Notes under the pieces: generated by a model
The model's input: the letters and a program-made list of their open reading frames with translations, nothing else
Databases searched by the model: none
What the model was told of the DNA's origin: nothing
Part shown: piece by piece, positions 24,218 to 33,400 of the stretch
Numbering within the stretch: the stretch's first letter is position 1
How the letters are laid out: every line of letters begins with the position of its first letter
NCBI GenBank assembly: GCA_035690495.1
Contig: DASSKK010000071.1
Span: forward strand, 1-64,000
Length of the DNA: 64,000 bases
Direction: 5' to 3'
Origin: DASSKK01 sp035690495
GTDB taxonomy: Bacteria; Actinomycetota; Actinomycetes; Propionibacteriales; Nocardioidaceae
Made by a program: the position numbers and the translations under genes

Positions 24218-25682
24218 GGGCGCGGGCGGGCATGCTGGGCATGCCGAGAGGCACGGCCGCCGAGTCCGCCGTCCGGGCCTTCCAGGCATCCCCGGCGCGG
24301 GTACGCCGGACCGTCCGGACCGGCGCGTCCGAGACCAGGTGGTGGGGGGCCGCGTAGGTGATGTCCACCTCGACCACGTCGCCGGGGCGTACGTCGAGCG
24401 TGCGGCCGTCCGCGTCGGCCGGGGTGAAGTGCACCAGCCGGTTGTCGGGGCCGCGCCCGCTGAGCCGGTGGGTCTTCTCGTCCTTGCGGCCCTCCCCCTC
24501 GGCGACCATCAGCTCGACGGTGTTCCCGACCAGGCGGCGGTTCTCCTCCCAGGCGATGTCGTCCACGGCGGCGACCAGTCGTTCGTAGCGCCGCTGGGCG
24601 ACCTCGCGGGGCACCTGGTCCTCGAGCACGGCGGCCGGTGTGCCCGGACGCTTGGAGTACAAGAACGTGAAGGCCCCGGCGAACCTGGCCTGCGCGACCA
24701 CGTCGAGGGTGTCGGCGAAGTCCTGCTCGGTCTCGCCCGGGAACCCGACGATGATGTCGGTCGTGATCGCGGCGTCCGGGATCGCTGTCCGCACCCGGTC
24801 GAGGATGCCGAGGTACTTCGCGCGCCGGTAGGAGCGGCGCATCGTCTTGAGCACCGTGTCCGAACCGGACTGCAGCGGCATGTGCAGCTGCGGCATCACG
24901 TTCGGCGTCCCGGCCATCGCCTCGATCACGTCGTCGGTGAAGTCCTTGGGGTGCGGGCTGGTGAACCGCACCCTCTCGAGCCCGTCGATCTCACCGCAGG
25001 CGCGCAGCAGCTTGCCGAAGGCGAGCCGGTCGCCGAACTCCACCCCGTAGGAGTTCACGTTCTGCCCGAGCAGCGTCACCTCGCTGACCCCCTGGTCGAC
25101 CAGGGCGCGGATCTCGGCGAGCACGTCGCCCGGCCGGCGGTCGCGCTCCTTGCCGCGCAGGGAAGGCACGATGCAGAACGTGCAGGTGTTGTTGCAGCCG
25201 ACCGAGATCGACACCCACGCCGCGTAGGCCGACTCCCGCTTGGTGGGCAAGGTGGAGGGGAACACCTCGAGGGCCTCGAGGATCTCCACCTGGGCCTGTT
25301 CCTGCACCCGGGCACGCTCCAGCAGCACCGGCAGGGACCCGATGTTGTGGGTGCCGAACACCACGTCGACCCAGGGCGCCCGCTCGGTGATGGTGCCGCG
25401 GTCCTTCTGCGCAAGGCAGCCGCCGACCGCGATCTGCATGCCCGGGTTCGCCGCCTTCACCGGGGCCAGGTGCCCGAGGTTGCCGTACAGCTTGTTGTCG
25501 GCGTTCTCGCGGACGGCGCAGGTGTTGAACACCACCACATCGGGAGCCCCGGCGTCGCCTGCGAACGGGACGTAGCCGGCCTCCTCGAGCAGACCGCTCA
25601 GCCGTTCGGAGTCGTGCACGTTCATCTGGCACCCGTAGGTGCGGACTTCGTAGGTGCGCCGGCCGGCTTGGAGCAAGGTCAT
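24204..25682 (-). CDS. miaB: tRNA-2-methylthio-N6-dimethylallyladenosine synthase MiaB
   Basis: A 492-residue radical-SAM methylthiotransferase that adds a methylthio group to i6A37 of tRNA after MiaA. The N-terminal UPF0004 domain has Cys18, Cys54 and Cys89 (GCQMN, NTCAVREN, GGCLAQ) for the auxiliary 4Fe-4S cluster; CNNTCTFCIVP (about residue 163) is the radical-SAM CxxxCxxC. The TRAM domain lies near residues 385-460. An extra C-terminal tail of about 30 residues follows. ATG at 25682. Confidence 0.96.
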   Translation of the reverse strand: MTLLQAGRRTYEVRTYGCQMNVHDSERLSGLLEEAGYVPFAGDAGAPDVVVFNTCAVRENADNKLYGNLGHLAPVKAANPGMQIAVGGCLAQKDRGTITERAPWVDVVFGTHNIGSLPVLLERARVQEQAQVEILEALEVFPSTLPTKRESAYAAWVSISVGCNNTCTFCIVPSLRGKERDRRPGDVLAEIRALVDQGVSEVTLLGQNVNSYGVEFGDRLAFGKLLRACGEIDGLERVRFTSPHPKDFTDDVIEAMAGTPNVMPQLHMPLQSGSDTVLKTMRRSYRRAKYLGILDRVRTAIPDAAITTDIIVGFPGETEQDFADTLDVVAQARFAGAFTFLYSKRPGTPAAVLEDQVPREVAQRRYERLVAAVDDIAWEENRRLVGNTVELMVAEGEGRKDEKTHRLSGRGPDNRLVHFTPADADGRTLDVRPGDVVEVDITYAAPHHLVSDAPVRTVRRTRAGDAWKARTADSAAVPLGMPSMPARALLAM

Positions 25683-25734
25683 GACGCGCCCAGGCTACGT
25701 GATCCGGCCCGGCGAACCGTCTGCGGTTCGGTCG

Positions 25735-26370
25735 CTACTCGGTCTTCTTGGGCGGCGGCAGCTTGTCGCCGGGCGACGACTCAGCGCGCGGTGGGCCGTT
25801 GCGACCAGCCTGCGGGTTCTTTGCGACGTGCTTGGCCACGTCCGCCGGCGTCGCCTTCTTCGCGGCCTTCTTGGGCGCCGCCTTCTTGGGTGCCGCCTTC
25901 TTGGCCGCGGCCTTCTTGGCGGGCTTTGCTGCCGCTTTCTTCGTCGGGGCCTTCGCGGCCGCCCTCTTCGCCGGCGTCTGCTCCCTCGCCGGCGCCGGAG
26001 GAGGCGGGGCAGGTGGCTGAGCTGCGGGCCCGCTCTCAGGCACCGGAGGATGCGCCGGCTCGTTGACCGGCGGCACGGGGCGAAGCGGCGGTGCCGGCTG
26101 CCCCGACGCGGGTGAGCCGGCGCGGCCGGGACGGGACGCGCCCTGCCCGCGCGCCCGGTCGGCGATCCGCGCCGCGGCGCGCTCGGCGAGCGGCCGGGCC
26201 TTGGCCGCGGCAGTCCGTCCGGCCTGCCCGGCCAGGGACGCGCCGAGCATCGCGGCGCCCCTGCCTTGCTCCAGCGCCTTCCCAGCCGCCGCCCGCGGGT
26301 CCTTGCGCGCCTCGTCGAGGACCTCGCGCGCCGTGCCTTTCCACTTGTCGATCGGAATGCGTCGTGCCAC
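25735..26370 (-). CDS. Histone H1-like Lys/Ala-rich protein
   Basis: A 211-residue protein in three parts: a short folded start (VARRIPIDKWKGTAREVLDE), a Pro-rich middle (about residues 90-135) and a tail built of KKAAAKK, KKAAPKK and similar repeats (about residues 135-185), like eukaryotic H1 or actinobacterial HupS-type tails. It may bind DNA or polyphosphate without sequence preference. GGAGG six bases before the GTG at 26370 fixes the start; the longer frame to 26445 has no support. Its promoter is shared divergently with the ABC ATPase gene at 26463. Confidence 0.7.
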   Translation of the reverse strand: MARRIPIDKWKGTAREVLDEARKDPRAAAGKALEQGRGAAMLGASLAGQAGRTAAAKARPLAERAAARIADRARGQGASRPGRAGSPASGQPAPPLRPVPPVNEPAHPPVPESGPAAQPPAPPPPAPAREQTPAKRAAAKAPTKKAAAKPAKKAAAKKAAPKKAAPKKAAKKATPADVAKHVAKNPQAGRNGPPRAESSPGDKLPPPKKTE

Positions 26371-26462
26371 GTCAGGCCTCCAGGGTCGCGTCGTACGCCG
26401 TCCTCTCGGATTCAAGCACACTGCGGGGCCCCGCCCCAGCCGCACGGACTAGGTTGACCCCC

Positions 26463-27200
26463 ATGCAGCCGCTCGTCGTGCTGGACCGGGTGAGCAAGTG
26501 GTACGGCGACGTCCGGGTGCTCGACGAGGTCAGCCTGAGCGTGTCCCAGGGCGAAGTGGTCGTGCTGATCGGCCCTTCAGGAGCCGGCAAGTCGACGTTG
26601 TGCCGCACGATCAACCGCCTCGAGACGATCGACGCCGGCAGCATCAGTGTCGATGGCCACCCGCTTCCCGACCACGGCCCCGATCTGGCCCGGCTCCGGG
26701 CAGACGTGGGGATGGTGTTCCAGGGGTTCAACCTGTTCCCGCGAAAGACGATCCTGGACAACGTGACCCTCGGGCCGATCCGGGTCCGCGGCACCGCCCG
26801 CGACCATGCGGAGCAGCGGGCCCGGGCGCTCCTGGACCGTGTCGGCGTCGGCAGGCACGCCGGCAAGCTGCCTGCACAGCTCTCCGGAGGCCAGCAGCAG
26901 CGGGTCGCGATCGCCCGTGCGCTGGCGATGGACCCGAAGGTGATGCTGTTCGACGAGCCCACCTCGGCGTTGGACCCGGAGATGATCAAGGAGGTCCTCG
27001 ACGTGATGGTCGACCTCGCCGACGGCGGGATGACGATGGTGGTGGTCACCCACGAGATGGGTTTCGCCAGGACGGCCGCGGACCGGGTGGTGTTCATGGC
27101 CGACGGCCGGCTCGTCGAGGAGGGTCCGCCCGAGGAGTTCTTCGCAGCCCCGAGGACCGAGCGCGCGGCCGGTTTCCTGGCCACCGTGCTGCGGCACTGA
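26463..27200 (+). CDS. Amino-acid ABC transporter ATP-binding protein (GluA/GlnQ type)
   Basis: A 245-residue importer ATPase. Walker A is GPSGAGKST (about residue 37), the Q-loop is in MVFQGFNLFP, the signature LSGGQQQRVAIARAL, Walker B VMLFDEPTSALDPE and the H-loop VTHEMGFA. These motifs are typical of polar amino-acid uptake systems (glutamate/glutamine). The permease and binding-protein genes, which in Streptomyces stand beside it in this neighbourhood, are absent here: the next gene is a leftward NUDIX-GNAT gene 25 bases on. Start ATG 26463. Confidence 0.9.
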   Translation: MQPLVVLDRVSKWYGDVRVLDEVSLSVSQGEVVVLIGPSGAGKSTLCRTINRLETIDAGSISVDGHPLPDHGPDLARLRADVGMVFQGFNLFPRKTILDNVTLGPIRVRGTARDHAEQRARALLDRVGVGRHAGKLPAQLSGGQQQRVAIARALAMDPKVMLFDEPTSALDPEMIKEVLDVMVDLADGGMTMVVVTHEMGFARTAADRVVFMADGRLVEEGPPEEFFAAPRTERAAGFLATVLRH

Positions 27201-27225
27201 ACGGTGGACCCGGCCGCTCAGCCGC

Positions 27226-28191
27226 TCAGCCGAACACGCGCGGGACGTCGAGGCAGCAGCCCACGAGGGTGTCCACCCGGCCGTTGCGCTGCGGCTCGTC
27301 GAACCAGGTCCCGCGCGCGAAGCCGAGCTTGTCGAGCACCCGCAAGGAGGCCGCGTTGCGGTGGTCGGGGGAGGCGAAGAACTGCTTCGCGTGCGGGTAG
27401 TGGGGCCGGACCACGTCGCGCAGGAACGTCCACAGCATCCGGGTGCCGACGCCACGGGCGATCCAGGCCGGATCACCGATCGCGTAGTCGAAGCCGACGG
27501 CGTCGGGCCGGGCGGTGAGAAGCGCGCACTCGGGGTGGTCGCCGATCAGGTAGTCCTGTACAAAGCCGACCGAACGGCCGTTGACCTCCAGCACCCACAT
27601 CCGGGTCGGGTTGCTCCCGTCGATCGCGGGGCCATAGTGCCGTTCGGCCGCACCCAGGTCGGTGGACTCCTGGTCCCACCAGCGAGCGACGTGCGGCGCG
27701 GTGGTCCAGCGCACCACGTCGGGAAGATCCGCGCGGCTCATCGGCCGGAACCCCAGGGAGACCCGCGGAATCGCAACCACCCGGTCGACTTGTGTCTCGG
27801 CGACGTACGACGGAAGGATGCGTGCGCGGGCGGCCGGCGCCTCCAGCCACTCGTACCGGTCGTGCTCGGGGTCGATGAGATCCACCACCGCGTCGTCGGC
27901 GACATCGGCCGCGAACACGGCCCATCGCCCGGACAGGTCGACCGCCCACACGTCGGCAGCGGTGATCCCCGTCTCCTCGGTCAGCTCCCGCAGGACCGCG
28001 CGATACACCGGCTCGCCCGGCTGCCGGGCCCCGGCGGGCGAGGTCCACGCCCAGTCCCCCTCGTAGTCCGGGCCGTTGACGTTGCGGTGCAGGACCAGGA
28101 ACTCGGGAGTCTCTCCGCGGATCCGGCGGACCGCGACCGAGGCGCCGTGCGGCTCCTCGTCAGCGATCGGAAGTCCGTCCCAGGTGCGCAT
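27226..28191 (-). CDS. NUDIX hydrolase-GNAT acetyltransferase fusion
   Basis: A 321-residue two-domain protein. The N-terminal half (residues about 1-145) carries a full Nudix box, GX5EX7REUXEEXGU, ending RELTEETGI near residue 75, so it hydrolyses a nucleoside diphosphate-type substrate. The C-terminal half (about 150-315) is a GNAT domain like AAC(6')-type aminoglycoside or lysine acyltransferases: RPMSRADLP, ARWWDQ, the acetyl-CoA loop ARGVGTRML and NAASLRVLDKLGF. GGGAAGG precedes the ATG at 28191. It lies 22 bases downstream of rny. The joint substrate is unknown. Confidence 0.85.
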   Translation of the reverse strand: MRTWDGLPIADEEPHGASVAVRRIRGETPEFLVLHRNVNGPDYEGDWAWTSPAGARQPGEPVYRAVLRELTEETGITAADVWAVDLSGRWAVFAADVADDAVVDLIDPEHDRYEWLEAPAARARILPSYVAETQVDRVVAIPRVSLGFRPMSRADLPDVVRWTTAPHVARWWDQESTDLGAAERHYGPAIDGSNPTRMWVLEVNGRSVGFVQDYLIGDHPECALLTARPDAVGFDYAIGDPAWIARGVGTRMLWTFLRDVVRPHYPHAKQFFASPDHRNAASLRVLDKLGFARGTWFDEPQRNGRVDTLVGCCLDVPRVFG

Positions 28192-28213
28192 CCGACCTTC
28201 CCGCGGCTCGACG

Positions 28214-29659
28214 CTAGCGGGCGGTCTCGGTGGCCCGCGACTCCCGGATCACGGTCACCTTGATCTGGCCGGGGTAGGTGAGCTCCTCCTCGAACTGCTT
28301 GGCGATGTCGCGGGCGAGCACCTGGGCGGCGACGTCGTCGACCATGTCGGGCTTGACCATCACCCGCACGTCGCGGCCCGCCTGCATGGCGTAGACCTGC
28401 TCGACCCCGTCGTGACCCGCGGCGATCTCCTCGAGACGGTGGAGCCTCTTGACGTAGGACTCGAGCGACTCGCGCCGCGCACCCGGCCGGCCGCCGCTGA
28501 TGGCGTCCGCGGCCTGGGTGATCACCGCCTCGACCGTGCGAGGCTCGATCTCGTTGTGGTGCGCCTCGATCGCGTGCACGACGTCCTCGGACTCGCCATA
28601 GCGGTGCGCGAGGTCGGCGCCGACGATCGCGTGCGAGCCCTCCGCCTCGTGGGTGAGGGCCTTGCCGATGTCGTGCAGGAACGCGCCGCGTACGCAGCTC
28701 GTGCGGTCGAGCCCGATCTCGTCGGCGAGCAGGCCGGCTGCATGGCCGGACTCGACGAGGTGGCGCAGCACGTTCTGCCCGTACGACGTGCGGAACTGCA
28801 GCCTGCCCAGCGTGGCGATCAGCTCGGGGTGCAGGTCATGGATGCCCATCTCGAACGCCGCGTCCTCCCCGGCCTGCTTGCAGCGTCGGTCGACCTCGTC
28901 GCGGCAGCGTTCGTACACCTCCTCGATGCGCGCCGGGTGGATCCGGCCGTCCTCGACGAGCTTGTCGAGCGCCAGTCTGGCCACCTCACGGCGTACCGGA
29001 TCGAAACAGCTGAGCAGCACCGCGCCGGGTGTGTCGTCGATGATCAGGTTGACCCCGGTGACCTGCTCGAAGGAGCGGATGTTGCGGCCCTCGCGGCCGA
29101 TGATGCGGCCCTTCATGTCGTCGGACGGCAGGTGCAGGACCGAGACGACGGTCTCCGCGGTCTGGTCGGAGGCGAGTCGCTGGATCACCGTGGCCAGGGT
29201 GCGGCGGGCTCGCTCTTCGGCCTGCTCCTGGCTGTCTCGTTCGATGTCGCGGGCGATCACCGCGCCGGCGCGCTTGGCGTCGGCCTCGATGCCGGCGATC
29301 AGCTCCGTGCGCGCGTCCTCGGCGGTGAGGCCGGCGACCCGTTCGAGTGCCTCCCGCTGGGCCTCATCGGCCCGGTCGAGCTCGGCCGAGCGCTCGTCGA
29401 GGCGCTCACCGTCCTCGTCCAGCCGCTGCTGCATCTCGGTGAGCCGATGCTCGCGGCGCTCGATGTCGCGACGCTGCTCCTGCAGGTCCCGGTGCAGGTC
29501 GTGCTCGCGGCGGGAGGTGCGCTGCCGGGCCAGCAGCAGTACGCCGACGGTCACCACGGCGAGGATCGTCAACGCGGCCAGCACCATCAGCGCACCGACG
29601 ACGACGCCCCCTGGGGACAGGAAGTTCTGCCCGGCCATCACTATCCCGGACCGCGGCAT
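28214..29659 (-). CDS. rny: Ribonuclease Y
   Basis: A 481-residue membrane-anchored endoribonuclease that starts mRNA decay. It has one transmembrane helix (about residues 18-45), a long charged coiled coil (about 48-165, many Arg, Glu, Asp), a KH RNA-binding domain (MKGRIIGREGRNIRSFE) and an HD domain with FLHDIGKALTHE (about residue 323) and later AHHNE. GAGGAG seven bases before ATG 29659 fixes the start. The recX-rny gap of 187 bases contains a hairpin, so rny probably has its own promoter. Confidence 0.95.
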   Translation of the reverse strand: MPRSGIVMAGQNFLSPGGVVVGALMVLAALTILAVVTVGVLLLARQRTSRREHDLHRDLQEQRRDIERREHRLTEMQQRLDEDGERLDERSAELDRADEAQREALERVAGLTAEDARTELIAGIEADAKRAGAVIARDIERDSQEQAEERARRTLATVIQRLASDQTAETVVSVLHLPSDDMKGRIIGREGRNIRSFEQVTGVNLIIDDTPGAVLLSCFDPVRREVARLALDKLVEDGRIHPARIEEVYERCRDEVDRRCKQAGEDAAFEMGIHDLHPELIATLGRLQFRTSYGQNVLRHLVESGHAAGLLADEIGLDRTSCVRGAFLHDIGKALTHEAEGSHAIVGADLAHRYGESEDVVHAIEAHHNEIEPRTVEAVITQAADAISGGRPGARRESLESYVKRLHRLEEIAAGHDGVEQVYAMQAGRDVRVMVKPDMVDDVAAQVLARDIAKQFEEELTYPGQIKVTVIRESRATETAR

Positions 29660-29806
29660 CACGCACTCCTCGCCTCACGCGACACCGACGACGCACCTGC
29701 GGCGGTCTCCCTGCGCCTTCCGGCGTGGTCGCGGGACCGTCGCTCGCCCGTCCGTGGTCGTTCGGTGTTCGCATCCGGCTCGCGCCGGTTTCAGTGTCAG
29801 TCGGAG

Positions 29807-29822
29807 CCCCGGTCGCCCGGGG
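29807..29822 (-). terminator. Hairpin downstream of recX
   Basis: CCCCGG (29807-29812) pairs with CCGGGG (29817-29822) around a TCGC loop, about 25 bases after the recX stop. It could end the recA-recX transcript. There is no T-run, which is common in this group. Confidence 0.45.
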
Positions 29823-29846
29823 TGTTTCCATTGTGCCGCTTCGAGG

Positions 29847-30443
29847 CTAGGTCCCGCCCGAGAACCGGTCAATGGTGTCCTCTTCCGAGGTCGCCTCGAG
29901 CTCGTCGCGGACCACGCGCCATGCCAGGCCCGAGGAGTATCCCTTGCGCGCCAGCATCCCGGTCAATCTGCGCATTGCGGTCGCCCGGTCCAGCTTCGCC
30001 GCCGTGCGCAGCCTCTTGCGCACCAACGCCCTGGCGGCCTGCTCCTGGTCTTCGGGGCTGACCTCGTCCAGCGCGGCGCGGGCGGTCTCGTCGGCCACCC
30101 CCTTGCGGCGCAGCTCCTGGGCCAGCGCGCGCGGCGCCAGCCCCTTGCCGGTCTGTCGGGACTGCACCCAGGCCCGCGCGAACGCCTCGTCGTCGACCAG
30201 TCCGACCTCCTCGAACCGGGCCAGCAGGGCCTCGGCGATGTGGTCGGGCACGTTCTTCCTGGCGAGCTTGGTGGCGAGCTCGGCCCGGCTCCTCGCCTGT
30301 CCGGTGAGCTGGTCGAGCAGGATCTTGCGTGCCACCGCCTCCGCATCGGCGTCCGGGCCGTCACCCGGGTCCGGTGGAACAGAGCCGCCCGCCTGGTCCC
30401 CTGGGAGGTAAGGACCAGACGGGCGGTCGTCTGGGGGTCTCAT
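29847..30443 (-). CDS. recX: Regulatory protein RecX
   Basis: A 198-residue RecX, which binds RecA filaments and inhibits recombinase activity. It is all-helical with three tandem three-helix repeats; typical motifs are ARSRAELATKL, FEEVGLVDDEAFARAWVQSR and RRKGVADETA. A Pro/Gly/Asp-rich N-terminal tail of about 30 residues precedes the fold. It starts 21 bases after the recA stop and is presumably co-transcribed from the SOS-controlled recA promoter. Confidence 0.94.
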   Translation of the reverse strand: MRPPDDRPSGPYLPGDQAGGSVPPDPGDGPDADAEAVARKILLDQLTGQARSRAELATKLARKNVPDHIAEALLARFEEVGLVDDEAFARAWVQSRQTGKGLAPRALAQELRRKGVADETARAALDEVSPEDQEQAARALVRKRLRTAAKLDRATAMRRLTGMLARKGYSSGLAWRVVRDELEATSEEDTIDRFSGGT

Positions 30444-30464
30444 CGACGTGTAGCCGATGGTACG

Positions 30465-33400
30465 TCAGAAGTCCACGCCGGTGGGCTCCTGCGACTCGGG
30501 TTTCTCGGCTGCGTTCTCCGCATCCAGCACGGGGACGATGCCGAGCTTCTCAAGGATGCGCTTCTCCAGCTCGTTGGCCAGGTCGGGGTTGTCCCGCAGG
30601 AACGCGCGCGCGTTCTCCTTGCCCTGGCCGAGCTGGTCGCCCTCGTAGGTGTACCAGGCGCCCGCCTTGCGGACCAGACCGGCGTCCACGCCGACGTCGA
30701 TCAGCCCGCCCTCACGGCTGATTCCTTGGCCATACATAATATCGAACTCCGCTTGTTTGAACGGCGGCGCGCATTTGTTCTTTACAACCTTTACCCGCGT
30801 CCGGTTGCCGACCATCTCCTGGCCGTCCTTCAGCGTCTCGATCCGTCGGACGTCCAGACGCACCGAGGAGTAGAACTTCAGCGCCCGCCCACCCGTGGTC
30901 GTCTCGGGGCTGTTGTGGACCATGACCCCATCCGCGAAGTAGTTGTGGGTGCCTTCGACCTCGATGTCGTAGCGGTGCCGCGGCTGGGTGGACGTGAGCT
31001 TCTTTGGCTGGATCGACGTGATGGGCAGAGGCATGAGAGCTTTCTGCGGTTCCTCGAACTTGGGCTGCACAGAGAACTTTCCTCGAAGGCGCGGAAGCAG
31101 CTTGTAGTCCATGCTCGTGTGCACGTACGGAGCGACCAGCTCGAGGAATCGCGCGGTCGACTCGGTGTTGAACTGCAGGACCGGCACTTTGCGCTGTCCC
31201 GCCTGGCGGATGTGAACGTCGAATCCATACGAATCGCGCAGGAACTCAGCCAGCCTCTGCTGGGAACCGTCAGTGAAAGCGGCAACACAAATGTCTACGC
31301 GGCCGCTGCCACCTTGAGTGCGCTGCTGGACTCCCTTGGAACGAACGGTGAAACAGCCGTCGTCCATGAACCAGACGGCGAGTGCCAGTGGGGTGAGCGC
31401 CTTGAGGTACTCGTCAGTCAGCGTCTTGCGGTTTCCGGTCAGATAGACCACTCGCCGAAGCTCTGCGAGCTCAGCAAGCGGCTTCATGTCGTAGAAGACT
31501 GCGCCCCGTGCGTCTGTCGTCTTGCACACAGGGACGTTGCCGAACATCTCTCGTTTCCAGTCGGCGTATGCCTCCTGCTTGGCTCCGTGCCCCCAACGCA
31601 AGCGTGCAGCGTGCCGACTCTTGGTTGGTGACAGCGCGCTGTCACCCATGAGTCCCCCCAGCGCGACCTGCCACTGCTGTGGGGAGAGGTGATGCGTCAC
31701 CTCCTGCATCACCCGGTCGCCCACCCTCAGTTCCCCGGCCTCACGCCATCCACCCGGAGTCCTGACCAGATGATTGGGAGTCACCGAGAATCCGACTTCC
31801 GCTCCCTGCCCCTGTGCTCGCGCGACCCGGAAGCTCAAGAAGCCCTGCGTCGGGCCATTGTCGAACCAGTTGACTACCTTGCGCGCAACGATGGCTTCCG
31901 ACTCGGCGTCGTAGGTGAGCACTTCGACGGGAAGCTTCTGGTTCACGATCTTCTGGATCCGCATCTTCTCGCCACCGGCGAGAGTCACCTTGGTGTCTCC
32001 AGACAGGCAGCCAAACATCACGCCTATTTTTTCACGAAGCTGGTTGATAAAAATCATCGTCGTGCCCGCGTTGTTGAGGGCGCCGGTCACCTTGCGCAGG
32101 GCCTGGCTCATCAGCCGGGCCTGCAGCCCGACGTGGCTGTCGCCCATCTCCCCCTCGATCTCGGCGCGCGGCACCAGCGCGGCCACCGAGTCGACCACGA
32201 TCAGGTCGAGGGCTCCGGAGCGGATCAGCATGTCGGCGATCTCCAGCGCCTGCTCCCCGGAGTCCGGCTGGGAGACCAGCAGGGCGTCGGTGTCGACGCC
32301 GAGGGCCTTGGCGTACTCAGGGTCGAGAGCGTGCTCTGCGTCGATGAAGGCGACGATGCCGCCGGCCTTCTGCGCGTTCGCGACCGCATGCAGGGCCACC
32401 GTTGTGTTGTGACTGAGCATGCCGTTCGCGGTGAAGCTGTGACTGTCGGGGAGCGCGAGGTCGAAGGTCGGCTGGAGGCCGCCGTCCTCGATCGCGACTA
32501 CCTGCTCGTAGCTGTAGTGCGCGCCGGCCAGCTCGCGAAGGTGCTCGACGATGCCCTCGGCGCCCGCGGACACCCGCTGGGGACGGGAGTCGGCCCACGC
32601 GACGATCTGCGCGAGCCGCCGGCGCGAACACGACAGATTCATGTCGGACCGGAACATGTCGCCGGCGATCCGGTCGAACTCCCGGTCTCCCCCGACACAG
32701 TCCCGCAGGTCCGTGAGCAACCCGCGCAGATGGGGGATGTTCTCGAAATGGGGGTCGCAAGAAGAGCGCCGGAAGTGCGCCTCGACCTGTGCGGTCCGCC
32801 GCTGTGACCGGAATCCGACGATGTCCAGGAACCTGTGGGTGACCGACGGGTTGACGATCACCGAGTAGTAGTCCCGCTGGTATTCCTTGTTGAAGGTCGT
32901 CTGCAGCGTCGCGGGGACCCCCAAGCCGTACAGCATCAACTGCACCTGCTCCGCCATCTTCAGCGAGGCCGTGCCCAAACCGATCGTCGAGCTCGGGTCG
33001 ATCCAGCCGTCACCTTCGAAGAGTGCAGACAGGAACGCGCGCTGGATCTTGGCGCCGGCTGTCCTGACCCGATGGGGCACAGTCTTCTCGGGTGCGTTGA
33101 CGTAGGCCAGACCGTACTCATCGGCAAGCCTTCGCCGGAGCGCCGTGTCGTGGACGCGGTGCTCCTTGCCGTCGTAATGCCTGACGGAACACTCGAAGAG
33201 ACCCTCGGCGAGGGCCGACCACTCCGCGGCGACCTCCGGGTCCCAGTTCGTGAAGTGGACCCCGTTCCTGGCGTGCCACCCCAGGGTGCCCTCGGCGACC
33301 AGGTAGCCGAGGAACACGGCCTCGTCCTCGCTCAACGGGTCACTGCCACCGGCGGCCTCGTCGGCGCCAAACAGCGCGGACACCACCGTGTCTCCGACCT

